Of a DNA stretch of 64,000 nucleotides, positions 40,301 through 53,800 are shown piece by piece. The number at the start of each line of letters is the position of its first letter. Position 1 is the stretch's first letter. The notes under the pieces are model-generated. The model ran no database searches. It saw only the letters and a list, made by a program, of their open reading frames with translations, and was not told the origin of the DNA. This stretch comes from Rostratula benghalensis (taxonomy: Eukaryota; Chordata; Aves; Charadriiformes; Rostratulidae), in the NCBI GenBank assembly GCA_013399305.1, contig VXAI01000038.1, positions 75,194 to 139,193 on the forward strand. Reading direction: 5' to 3'. A program made the translations under genes and the position numbers.

Positions 40301-43300
40301 TTCTTGGCAAAAGCAGGGTCTCAGGCAGGATGACCCAGCAACCTGCCCAGCTGGATCTTACACGTGTCCAGTGATGGGGAATCCACCACTTTGCTGGGGA
40401 GGTTACTGAGACATCACTGAGTGATGTAAGCCAGAGTATCCCTGGCTGACCACCCACTTTTAATCAAAGGTGGAGTCCTTGTAGGCCATGTGTTTATAAA
40501 TGAATGAAATGTGCCTGGTATAAAACATCCGTGTATTCCTTATGCACAAAATGGTAATTGCTGGCAGAAGCAGAAAACCCAAACCCAGCACATCATCTGA
40601 TCAACAGTATCAGGATGGCACAATGCACAACCTGATACCCTGTCACACATTTTAACCACCTCAAAGTATGTTGTACAGCGCATCCTAACCTGTAAAAGCT
40701 AATGCAGTACACAGCTCCCGAAAATACACCATCCCAGGTGATCTATCCCAATGGGAACACGGCAGATTTTCTGAATACCAATAGGTAGAAGAATAACATG
40801 AATAAGGAGAGTAGCTTGAAGAGCTGTCTTTTGCATGAGATTTACGGTTCCAGTTCCTCTTTGCTTTTGTTTATTGCTATTAGAGCGCTGTGCTTATGCT
40901 TTGAACAATCTCCTCCTTGAGACAAGTTGTGGCACGATTAAAGTATACTGCTTGTGCATTACATCGTGAATAAAAACAGGTTAAACTCTTCCAGCAATTT
41001 ATTCTACTGCTACCAGGATAAAAGACGTAATTAGCTGAGGCAAGCCAAGGAGGGAGCCACGGTCAGTCCACACAAACAAGAGGAATCTCTGCCTCAAGGT
41101 CTGCGCAGCCACTTGGGGATTAAGCCCCCATCGTACACCCCAGCGTTTGACGGGGAGCCAGCTCTGAACTTGAAGGCACCAGTCTCCCATCACTAAGTTA
41201 AACTAAGTACTTTTTTCCAAAATGTTTGAATTTTTTTTTCCAAATTTCAAATATTTAAACCTTTTTCCTCTAAACTTTGATTTGCAAGGCAAAATGAGAA
41301 ACGATGAGAACACCTACTTCTTTCCTGAAAACTCTTAATTACTTCAGTCACGAAGATGCTCAGAAGAGACTTCAACTATCATTTTGGCATTTAGAAATAT
41401 TTTTTTCTTTCCTTTGGGCAGCACACTAAATATTTCCAAGTGTAATGATAATTTCCCCAAATAAATTGTTCTGTTTCTGGTGGTAAAACAGGAATTTCAT
41501 TCTAACCACTGCAACGTCAAGTATTGAAATGGCCTCCCAGAATCATTTTGAGGCCTTTTTAGTTAGCCCACAGAGAAGTGGCAGAAGTTACCTACACACT
41601 GATTATAAATATTGCCATATTAGACACCATTTTTCCCTATTTTGGCTGGAAGAGTTGAGTTGCCAAAGAAAATGCATAGGGAGTTGTGATTTTTGCAGGC
41701 ACGTATGTGTCGCTGCTTGGCTTAGGGCAAAAATTCAGTCCGCAGCAAATCTTGACAGCAGACAATTTCCCGATATTTAATTATAGTCAGTAGGTACCCC
41801 ACTTCCACTAACTAAATCACCGTAGTCTCTCATATATATTCCTGTGACTAAGCCTTACCAGCTGACTTTGTAACATCTACCATTTTGGTGAAACAATACA
41901 ATGACACCAAAAGGTGCAAAATACAAAAGTAGCAATCTTAAAGTCAGACATCATGAAGATAAGCAAAACATAGAAAGATGGATCATAGAAGGATTATAAT
42001 TCCAGTGTTCATCACATACGCAATTTTCATCTGCTTCTTACCTGTTTTGCATGAATTCTGCCATCAACTTCAAGATGGGGGTTGTACAGGCAGGTTCACG
42101 GTACCACAGCTCGATTGCTCGTTGCAGAATAGAAATGTAGGCAGGGTATCTTCACCAAACGAGTTAAAGAGAGCTCATCATGGAATCACAGAATGATAGG
42201 GGGTTGGAGTCCCTAGTCCAATCCCCCTTGCCAAAGCAGCAGGTTGCACAGGAATGTGTCCAGCTGGGGTTTGAATGTCTCCAGAGATGGAGACTCCTCC
42301 ATCTCTCTGGGCAGCCTCTGACAGGGCTCTGCCACCCTCACAGGAAAGAGGTTCCTCCTCATGTTGAGATGGAACTCCTTATGGTCAAGTTTGCGCCTGT
42401 TCCCTCTTGTCCCGTCCCTGGGCACCACTGAAAAAAGCCTGGCCCCATCCTCCTGACACCCACCCTTGAAGTACTTACAGGTTTTGATCAGATCCCCCCT
42501 CAGCCTTCTCTTCTCCAGTCTAAAAAGACCCAAGTCCCTCAGCCTCTCTTCACCAGAGAGATGCTCCAGGCCCCCCATCATCTTTGCCGTCCTCAAATCA
42601 AATAATGCCTTGTGAAATGACTTCCCCTAAAACTGTGCTACACCATCAGAGGGGTGGGCCAGGTACAGACCCTGCAGCTCATTCTGGCAGAGGCACCGCA
42701 AGAACCTCTAAATTTAAGCAAGTCTGTGCTTAGAAGACTAAATCCTTTGGAAACATGAATAGTTACATGGGAAATAGTTAATATACCGGAGCTGTGATGA
42801 AGGAAAAGGAAAGCAGTTTGCATACGTAAAGCTAACCTATAAGTACATGTATAAAATTAGCTTTGATTTTTAATGAATGACATAAATCACATATGGCACT
42901 TTAATTTAAAAACAACACAAATCTACATATCAGCAAATTACACCCCTCAAATTTCAGTGTCCCCTAATATATGTTATATGTACTATATAAATAATCTGGA
43001 ACAATCTGATTGTATAAAGATGTTTCCAGAGTGTTCAAGAAGAGAATTCAGCCAAAATGCGTGAGGGAGATCAGTAAAGTTATGATTTCTGAGAACTATT
43101 TCAGGAGAGCTGCTTGCTCATCAGCACCCAAGAGATATCCTCTCTTCTAAAGTAGGATTGAAAAGAATGCAATACAGGAAAAAAAAGAAGTTTAGTAGAC
43201 TCTGCTATGTAACCAAAAAAATTTTATGAGTTACTGAGTTACTGACTGCATCAAAATATTCTATGCAGTGACTTGATACAAAGCTGACCCCTACTTTTTT

Positions 43301-46300
43301 CAACATGCTGGAAAAGAGTTTATTTGGCTAAGAATGAAGATTGGTAAATAGAAACAAGGTAGCACAGATCAAATGGCAAAGAATGAAACAGTTTTTTATA
43401 TCGGACCAAGAAATTTTAACTATGCAACTTGCTATTAAAACAGGATCTAGTTCACCTAGTCAATGGTTTTGTTTAATAATAAACTTATTTTTCATTTTTA
43501 ATTTTGTTTCATGTCATATAATTCTGCTTTATTTAACCACACGAGAAATAGTCATAGAATCACAGAATGGTTAGAGTTGGAAGGGACCTTAAAGATCATT
43601 GAGTTCCAACCCCCCTGCCCTGGGCAGGGACACCTCCCACCAGAGCAGGTTGTTCCAAGCCCCATCCAGCCTGGCCTTGAACCCCTCCAGGGATGGGGCA
43701 GCCACAGCTTGGAAGTGCTCTATTATTCTATAGCGACTATTTTTAGGAAAATACTCTTGCCTATTCAGAGAATAAAGGCCACTACTGTGCATTTGACAGA
43801 GCAGAATGCAGGCCAAGCGCTCAGCGCGGGGTTGCGAAACACAAGTCTGAAACCCAGCAGAGTTTCCACGCTGCTGGGACAGGTAGACAGAGTCACATCC
43901 CAGCTGGCTGTAGCTCTGGTGGAGGCCGAAGCCACCAAGACACGGGAAACAAGACTTGAAGGCCTTGCTTCTCACTCCTTTGTGGGATTCCTTACACTTT
44001 GAAACAAACAAACTAGAGTTAAACATTCCATGATGAATTATCCTGTAATAAACTGGGGTTTAAATTCAAGTCTCGCTTATCTAAGATTCAAGTTTGTACC
44101 TATCCTTAAAGCATATAAACTGCAAAATCTAGTTCTTCAAAAACAGAACCATTTTGAACAAGCCATCTTAGTGCTGCATGAAGAACTTCTTTGGTGTGAG
44201 GGTGGTGACACACTGGAACAGGTTCCCCAGAGAAGCTGTGGCTGCCCCATCCCTGGGGGTTGGAACTTGATGATCTTTAAGGTCCTTCCCAACATGAACC
44301 ATTCTACGATTCTATGTGGTTTTATTTTATTAAGAGGTACAACAGGAATTTGGATAAATACGTAACAATGACGGTTTGATGAAAATATTGTTTTGCTTGT
44401 CCTAGTGACCCACATCTGAAGCTGCATACCATCAGACACCCCAATAGCTCGATAAATTAGAACTTTGAAATGACAACTAGATAAAACATCTCAGTGGCAG
44501 AACATTTTACTATAAACTTAGTGTCTATATCACTATAGACACAGATGCTCTTGTTTCACGCACTCACAGGGATACACGCACTGCAACTCTGAGGCAACCT
44601 AATAATTTTATTCTTGCAACCCATTTTCTTATGGCAACCTTTTTCTTTTCCAGACAACAGAAGTCATTAAATACTGAGAATCAGCTGGGAGAAACACAAA
44701 AAAACCCAATTGCCTATGGGTTAGCACCTAACTATAACTCAACTGAATCTCCACAGCCGTACCCCACTGCGAGACCAAGGGCCTTGGACTACAGCCTTGA
44801 TATTAGGATGGGGGAAAGCAGATTGAAGACTCAACACCTTACCCAGGCGGCCTTCACGTAAAGAGCGGAATGAAATACATCAGGAGGATCATCACTGGGA
44901 AGAAAAACGGGGTTTGATTCTGCTCAAATCAGTAATACAGGCTTTTTCAGGCCACACCTGCACGTCCAGCGCTGACCTACAAATTACCAAGGCCTCACGT
45001 TTGGAATACAAAAAGCAAATAAACTTTGCAAAGCTGTGGTACTAGAATCACCATTGACAGCTTGACATATCAATATTTCAGGAAGAATAAATGACTTTCA
45101 TATCCAGGGTTTTGGGTGTTTTTCTTTTTCTATTTTGTTTTGTTTTGTTTGTTTGTGCGATGTTTTTCTTCATCTTCCATTACCGGATACTTTGGGAAGA
45201 TGTTATAGTTAACACTTGAAGCTGCTTAAAATATTTGGAAATATTTTAATGAAGTCTTTCGAGAGATCACCTAATGCAACTTTAAAACAAATTTTACTAT
45301 TATTATAAGTGTTTTCTCTTCATCCCTTGCCAGAGGAAAACTATAAATCTTGTCTCAGCTGAATGAACACCATTTATCATATTCATTTTCTTGTCAATAC
45401 AATTATGAAAAGCCTTTGGCCTTTTTCCAAGGAGCCTGATTTGCTCGAGAAACTCAATTAGTATAAGCAAGGCTGCTACAAACCAGCCCTGCTTGGCAAC
45501 CTAGCACAGCTTCAGCGTACCTGGCGATCCACCTCTAAGCCAGGATCCTAATAACTCAATCGTAACGGTAAAATACAAGGTACAACGGTGTCCCCCATGC
45601 CTCCCCCCCTCCCTGGACCAAAAGGACTTAAAAAGAAATTATTTCTGCTCATTTTTGCCATCTACTGGTCAAAAGTTAAATCCTAAATACTGCGGTGAGA
45701 AAAACCAGAAAGAATGTCTCAGGTGAGAGATTATGGAGTGTCATTTGTTTTGTAACCAACAAAACAAAACCAAAATATTTCCTTCTATCACTTGGAAAGT
45801 TTATCCAGACATTCTCCTACCAGCAATTTACAAGTGATCACTTTCAACAGAGAATAAACATCACCTTACGGTATATTAAAAGCTTAGCCTTTCCTCTTTG
45901 TGTTGTTTATTTATTGAACAAACGCAAGTAAATCAGTTTTATTTTGGCCCTCATTCCGTATTTCCCAATTTCAATACTGAAATACTAGGGCTTCCAACAG
46001 AACAGACTAAAATCTGTTTGAAAAATCTGGTTGTTAAAACCATTTTATATTTGAAATTACAAAATAATTATGTAGATCAAAGGCTATTTAAACTTTTACG
46101 ACGAAAATTGGCACCTAACCCTCCCTTCTCCTCCCATTACCTTTTTTCTCTTTATATACAGTAAATAGGAGTTGTGGTAACAGCGGCTTATTCTGCTCTA
46201 ATGCTTTAGATCAATACCTGGATGAAGCTGGACTCAGCCAAACAAGGTGAAATCCACTGAAGAGACACACGCACTTACCCTTTACAGCCAAAGGTGAGGA

Positions 46301-47799
46301 GGGAAAAAAAAACGCCCAACCCTAATCAAACCTGTGCAAGGGAAAAGAAACTGAGAAGGCCTGAACTTTGAATTTGACACAAAGCTATGTTTCAAGGTAT
46401 TCCTATTGTTAATGCAGAATAATAAAATCCACAAGTTGGAGGTTGTTTCGATTTTTTTTGAAATAAACTTAATTCGTAAACTGGCAGGAATAAATAAATT
46501 AAAAAAAAAAAAAAAGTAAATCAGGAAAAGGTCCTGAGGATTACATAGCCTGGATCCTTGTACAAAGAAAACACCTCCACGGATGAATCCATCTCTTTGA
46601 AATGTTATCCCTCCTCTTACAACTGGAGATTTGCAGCTCTGCAGAGCAGAGGAGCGTAATACTCTCATGCTGTACTAGGGAAAACAAAGTAAAAAGAATT
46701 TGAAATGGAAGCAGTGCTGAGCTGCTTTTACGTATCTTCCTGCTTTTATTATTGAGTTTTAGGAGAACAGGAGCACAAGCAGTACTAACGAAGTTAAACG
46801 TACCCAATGGTGCCCACTAGAAAATGAGATGCTAATTCACAGTCTGGCTTCAGTAGTTTGTGGTTTGGGTTTGTTTTTTTTTTTCCTCCTGTCCTCTAAA
46901 ACTGAAATTAAGAGATGCTTTCCACTGATTTTAAGCTTTCTGTTTCGGGCGTACTTGCTGCCTGCTGTCCCTGCACACGGCCATGATCACTGCAGGCTTG
47001 CAAAGGTCTTCAGCAGGGCTTATCTGCACCGGCATCGGGACCTCTCTGCCCACCACACAGGGACAACTGTCAGATCACACCGGGCTCTGCCGTCCCGGGT
47101 CCCTGTCCGTAGAGGCTAATTTCCTTGTTGCAATTCTATATTGATGCATTCCTCTTTCTTAACCAGGAATGTTAATAGTTAGCAGTGGGCTTTCATTATT
47201 TATTTAAAATAAAAATATTTTTAAAAGCAAGATTTCTAGTGTAGCATCTAATTTTATTTGAGTATTAATTTTTTTTTTCCGTCCAAAAAATAGAAAAATA
47301 CATAATTAACTTCCATAGCTTTGAGGGATCTAAAAGATAAACCAAATATTTTCATAGTTACTTCACTCCGTATTTCAGCAGTTTGTTACGACTGTGTGCC
47401 TGAAGACAGAACTACAGCTACTGTATTTGTAAAAATACAAACCATTTCTCTATAGTATTAAAGAAAATACCCACGAGTATTATTGTGTTTGTTGGCACAC
47501 AAATGTATACAATATTTAAAGCGAATCGAGTTCCATTATCATTACTTATTGAAGGAAACTGCAGTCTAAAGATTCTGATTTTGTTTGCAGATGTCCATTT
47601 TCCCCTGGATCAAGAAGGCTGCAGGTGTTGGGATATTAATAGAGTTGACATAAATAGAAAGTAACTGACTAAATTAAAGACATGATTCACACCAGAGAGA
47701 GAAATCTCCCCAGATAGCACTTGTATAGTATTTTTTAAGCACTTTCCATGGTAAACCAAATGTAGGTACATTGTGTTTGCAGTTAAAGACACGACTTTT

Positions 47800-47834
<35 letters not shown>

Positions 47835-50800
47835 GAAACATTAGGGATTTACGAAGGGAAGAAGAGCCCTTGGATAGGTTTTCTAGCCGAGCAGTGTGAC
47901 ACAACAAAAAAAGTGACCTCGCCGTGGTCCTTCCCAGTTTAACTGCGTGGTTGCCATTGTGCTGTAATTTTAGCTGATTACACATTAGTTCATTTAGCTT
48001 TGTTTCCTCTTCCCCGCTGTGCCGCACTATTAAACTAATGCAAGGGGCCTGGCATCCCTCTGCGCACAGAGCGGGTATTGTCACAGCGTAATAAGGATAC
48101 ATCCAGTCGAACAGCATGGTGTAGCTGGTCTTTGTGTTCAGCGCAAAGGCGATCCCGCGAAGATCCCTCGCCAGCCCCATCAACATACGCTGTCAGTGGG
48201 AAAGAGACACAGTAATTGATTTTCACGTTAGCGCGGAGCAGATGGAGTAATCATCAGCCAATAATGACCACGTAGCTGATTTTGATTCATTACTTTAAAT
48301 GTCTTGCTCAGATCTTTCTTTTTTTTTTTTTTAATTTTTTATCAAAACCCACAAAGATTCTTTTAACAAGCAAGGTTTCCACAAGTTTTATCGCGATAGC
48401 GCTAGCGAAAGGCTTTTTGATTATTCAATATGCCATACTAATGAATAATGCAAATTAAAGCGTAATACATGAAAACTGTGTATTAAAGTTTAAAAGTGCT
48501 TCCTGTATTAATATGTTTAAAATAACAATAACAATAAAATGTTAATTTAAGCTTGTAATATTTTGAATGAGGAGCAAGACTGAGACTCGTAACCAGTTAC
48601 AATTAAGGTTGCACTGAGATTCTCAGTGTAACATTATTTTAACTTATCTTTTGTTTTGTTTTGTTTTTTAAAGTATTTTTCCAAGCTCGGTTTCTTCAAA
48701 AAGCAACTTTTTTTTGTTTACAGAAGACCATGCACATCTCTATCTGTATTAACATTAGCTCTGAGCCAATTATTTCCCCCCCCCTTTAATGACTGAAGTG
48801 TGGCTTCAGAATCCTTCCAGCTCAAATGCAGACCACGTTTTATGCATAGATAATTAGCCCCTACTAAGGGGATGTTTTCAGGATAATTAATAGACACCAA
48901 TAAGAAACACTAGTGAATGAAAAATATTTTAACAATAGAAACAAACTTTTCCACTTACTTAGAGATAGATATTATTTTTCAATAATTATGGGGTTTTAAT
49001 AAATTTTACCCATGTGTTGCAGGTGNNNNNNNNNNNNNNNNNNNNNNNNNNNNNNNNNNNNNNNNNNNNNNNNNNNNNNNNNNNNNNNNNNNAAAAAAAA
49101 ATTAAAAAAAAAAAAAAAAAGAAAGAAGGATGTCTCTCTTTAAAAGCAGAGCCTGGAATGCTGTCCTGCTTGGTGCTAACACTGTGCTATTTCTAGTGCT
49201 GAGAAATAGAAAAGGTAAGCTATACATTTTTACTTGCTCACATGAAGAGCAACCGATGGCTGACTCCTCGTTGAACTGGTAACTGCCATCCTGCACCAGG
49301 GCTAATTTCTACTTTTCATAACCAGCCCCATCAGCCCAACACTCTGGGATGGAGCGCACATAGATGGAGCCAAGGATGAATGGAGCTCCTGACAAAACAT
49401 GGGCGAGGTTGGTAGGAATATTTTCAACATCTGCATTTTCCTTTCTGTTGTGCGTCAAAATGGCCTGAACTTGCAAGATGCTGAGAGGTCTCAGCTCTCA
49501 TTAACTTTAATGGGACTCTGAAATCACCGGAGAGGAAGTGTTCAATACCGAGAAGATGCAATATAAAATTGTAACTTCATAGGCATCAGTATTTTCATAC
49601 TTTGTGTGCTGGTTTGTCCACACAGAAAATAACTGTTTAGCAGATAGGGTGGCTGGAATAGAATTAAAAAAAGTCAGCAGCAACACTTTATGCTTCTTTC
49701 TGAAGGGATACAGACACGCAGCAATATACACACAAGGAGGTGGAAGTCTTCCAGATTGATTTTGGTTCCTTTGTCCATTCCAGGCACAAAAGGGAGAGGA
49801 ACAAGCCGGCACAAAGGACGGGCAGGAGCAGGGCAGAAGGCAAATTCCAGCCCCTGGCAAGATGTGAACTTGCCTTTGTTCAAGGATGGGCTGGGAGAGG
49901 GAGAGCTCACCATCCTACTGGAGCTCTAGAATTAGAGCTCACCATCCTACTGGGGCTCTGGAACACGGATTAGAGAAAGGCAACCAGCCAAACCCATATC
50001 TTGGAGGGATATACCTCTTTATAAAGGTTGGAGGATCCCAACCCATCCCTCCCTCCCTCTTTATAAAAACAAGTGGTTCTAAGGAAACACTCTTTAGCCA
50101 ATATATTTAAGAAAGAGTTTGGTTGTGAGACTTAAAAAAACTATTAACACAAGTAGATGTGCAACTTCCTTTAAACTACGGTCCCAGATTTCTGGGAACC
50201 TACACCACCACCAGGCAACTTCAGACACCATTTGACCTTGAATTCTAAAGAAGGCAGAACAACATCTACATCAACTACATTTCTTGGCTTTCTATTCTTT
50301 AAATTCAGGTTTTGTTATTAAAAAAACCATACCACTAACCGCACCACTCTTATTAAACCACCACAATCTACAAGGCACCCTAACATTCTTGGCCTGCAAA
50401 ATCCCAGCAAACCCAGTGGTTTAGATACTATCCATGGGAACTCAACTGTAGGGACTAACACAGCCTACACCTGGCAGTGTCCAAACAGCCTGTACAAAAG
50501 CCTACAGAATCCTCAGGTAAGTCCTGATCCATTGAAGTCACTGGTAAAAAAATACCTTTCAACTCTAATAGGAGTAAAAATCACCCTGGGTTCCACACTT
50601 GCTAAAGTCACATTTAGGCAGGAAAAAAAATCCAGATAATCTAGGGTTTAGTCCATTTGTGCCTTTATGTGCAAAAAAATTCTTAATGACAAAAGCAGCT
50701 TTCCATCTGTCCCCTGGTGGGACGGGCAGTGCCCTGCAAACTCACCAGGGGAACCCGAAGAACAGGTGGAGCTACAGCTCCATTCCCAAGCAAAACCCGG

Positions 50801-53800
50801 CCACTGCTGGGGGAAAGGGACAGGCCACTGGCACCACCAGCAACCAGGAGACCAGGAAGATGAGAAGAACAGTAAATACAAGAAGCAGAGCAAAAGCCTG
50901 CCAGCACTAGGGGGTTTTCTTTGCTTTTCTTGCTAATGAGACAATTGTGTTCACATTTTGCTTTCTAAATATTCTCCCCTGAACATCAGTGACAGGCTTA
51001 CTTAAGATGAATTAAAGCAAAGCAATTTTTAAAACAAATCCAACTATTTTGTTTCAAAGTCCCGAAGAAGATTTTTCAATGGATTTTTCAAAGGAAAGGA
51101 GCTGAAGATTTAAATATTCTAAGGAAAAAACCAAACAACAAACCAACCAACCACAAACCCTTGTGAGCTGCCAACGTGTGCCAAGTGTCTGAGAAACGCA
51201 ATTTAACGCAGAGGAGACTGCTCACGCCACCCACCCCCAAAACGGGGCTCGTAATGGAAAGTCTGACAGACCCTTAACTATAGTGGCACTACTGGGTGCA
51301 GCTATAATATTACCCTCATAATTCTACTATATAATAACAACAAAGGAAAAAAAAGGTGAAGGGTCATTGTGCTTTGTCTTTAGAATTAAGATGGCTGTCT
51401 TCATCCTTACAGCATACTCTTAATTCTGGAGACACGTCTTAATAACCTCTAAATAGTTCCAACAAAAGAGCCGTGTCAGAGGAATGAGCAGGCCCCAAGG
51501 TGTTTCAACTGGAGTGTTTTCATCTGCCTTTATTGCTCTATCCCTCTCCAGAATTAAGGCAATAACCTGTGATAAATTATTCAGGAACTGCTACAGGGAT
51601 CAAAGCAAAATCATTCTGTTAAAGTGCTGTTTGCAACATTTGGCACTTAGTGTGAAAACTTTTAATGTGTGCAAGCTGAAAATCAAGGATTTTAAATAAT
51701 TTAACAGCATGGAGTTTCTACAAACCAGCTAAAGATAGCACGTTGCTATTTAACTGCTTTTTCCTCACATCCCTTCTTTTTTTCTCTTCCCCCCCCCCCC
51801 AATGTTTCTAGCAAATCTGATGATGTCACAACTATAAACAAAGTACTACTGAGATTTCGGACACCCAGTCGATATATTACCTAACTGGATTGTCAAGAGA
51901 AACCTTGAAATTCTTAGGAGAAAATCAGCCACTGTTTTAATACTGGACATTTTTCCTATTAATATAAAAATGTGAAGGAAGTAGCAAAAGAAAAAAAAAA
52001 AGGAAGAAAAAAAGGAAAGCAAAGCACATAATTTCTTAGGCCATCTTCAATTATATCTGATCTCCCTGGAAAAGAAACCTAAACATATGCTTTGCATGTG
52101 GATTTAATGATTACAAATGTATTTTAAAAAGAAAGAGCTCCCTCGTTGTGACTGTTTTTCAGTGGTGTATTTCAGAAATGCTAAAAAACTCAAAACAAAC
52201 AAACCAACCAACCCTAGCTGGTTCGAAAGTCCTAGTAAAAACCACAAATTAAATGAATTTGGCAGTCCTGGACCATTTTCATAGTGATATTTTAAGCGTG
52301 TCATCTCCCCGTGGATGGGAACACTAAGCATTTTATTGAAGAACTGAACGGGTTTTGTTTTCAGTACTCGCAAAACGAAGTACCTGAAAGCACTTTTGCA
52401 TGTATTATTTATTCATCATGATAGAAAAATAGCTTTAACCTAATAAATTACGTTTAAGAGAATTTAGAGCAAAAGTTTTGTTTATGATAAAGCAACAGAT
52501 TTAGTTCTTTATCAGTAGCTTAAAGCACCAAGTTTTCTTTATACAAATTAGACAGATGGTGCTTACAGTAGAATTTACTAAAGGTCTGTCACAACAAATG
52601 CAGCCAAGCTGCATATTTAATCACTGCAGAACCTTGTCTACCTGCAGCTGCCAACTGCTAATCCAATTTCCCTGATAAATGTGGCAAGAGACACGATCAG
52701 CAATAAAGAGCATCTAACTCCATTTTCCTGCAGGGCGTCTTTTGATGAACATTTAGGACGGGAGCGGGGAGTGCACTGTGTGGCCCTGGCTGGTGGCAGC
52801 TGCATGCATTTTGAAGACACAGTTCTCAGGTTACTCACTTAATTCTGCCACTATCATTATGTTGCTATTGATCTCAGTAGCTCTTGTCTACACAGCATTA
52901 CTCTAGATGAAGCTGGATCAGGCAGTTATCATGCATCAAACTTGCTCAAAAGCCTGGAGATTTCCCCTTAATTACTTGTGATTTTATTTGCAAATACCGT
53001 TAAAGTGTAATCAAGCAGTCACTTTCCAGGGTCGTTAAGAACTTGCTAGTTTAGGAATATATCACTGGCACTCCATTAAAATTTCTCTACTAAGACGCTC
53101 TCAAGCAAACCAGACAGGACAACGGCAAAATTATTTTAATAAACTCGATCCTCAGACGAGAGAAATGCTGTTTCCTACGCAAAGGGCAACGCTACCACAC
53201 GCCCTCTGTGCTCAGCTGGGGGACTTGGAACCCTAAGAGATGAATCCAAGAGAGATGAACTGCCTCTGTTTAATACATGAAAACGTATTAAAATTATATA
53301 CACGAAGCAACGACAAACGATGAAACTAGAATTCAGTAAGTGTTGAAATAACCTTAAGTACTATTTTTTTAAAAAATGATTAGCTTAATTCAGGGGATTA
53401 TTGTCAACTGCGCATCTTCTGGTAACGTCAGAAATACACCGCAGGCAAATCACTTACTCAATATTTCTAGCATATCTGTTTACTTTCTTACGAAAGGAAG
53501 CGGATAAATACAGGTGACGTAGCATTTACGTTTCCATCGCGTTGTAAACCAGCAAATTAAAAATTACTGGGGGGGTTTCTTCAGGATCACCCCGTGCAGC
53601 TGAAAGGAGGGCTCCAGCGTGCACAGTTAACTATTTATGCAGCGCCGGTAGAAGGGGAGCTCTTTAATGCAATACTGCTCCAATATATTATCATTCCTGA
53701 TGATGCAGCTTGCATCTAGCAAGTCTTTTTTCCTCCCTAAAATATACTGTTGTTTTGACACAAACAGCTTGCTACACTTAAGGATTTTACTAATAAAACA

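Larger units (their letters stand above)
42150..48100 (-). other. RANBP17: Probable U12-type (minor spliceosome) intron, 5951 nt
   Basis: The donor read on the minus strand is GTATCCTTA, matching the U12 consensus RTATCCTT at every position. Near the acceptor, CTCTTTAACT (minus strand, 42171 down to 42162) agrees at 8 of 10 positions with the U12 branch consensus TTCCTTAACT. Its presumed branch A at 42164 is about 15 nt from the intron end, in the usual U12 range. A strong polypyrimidine tract is absent. The phase is 2 and the termini are GT-AG. The intron contains CR1 fragments at 42180-42600, 43553-43725 and 44180-44316, plus a T28 tract at 47804-47831. No other gene is supported. Confidence 0.85.

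Noticed and set aside
43511..44002. 163-codon plus-strand open frame
   Set aside because: It begins just outside a minus-oriented CR1 end and runs through it. The translation has no recognisable domain and the sense strand of RANBP17 is opposite.
47830..48186. 118-codon minus-strand open frame taken as a single exon
   Set aside because: Only its first 28 codons match the family. The rest lies past the GTATCCTT donor, and the true continuation is at 42042-42149.
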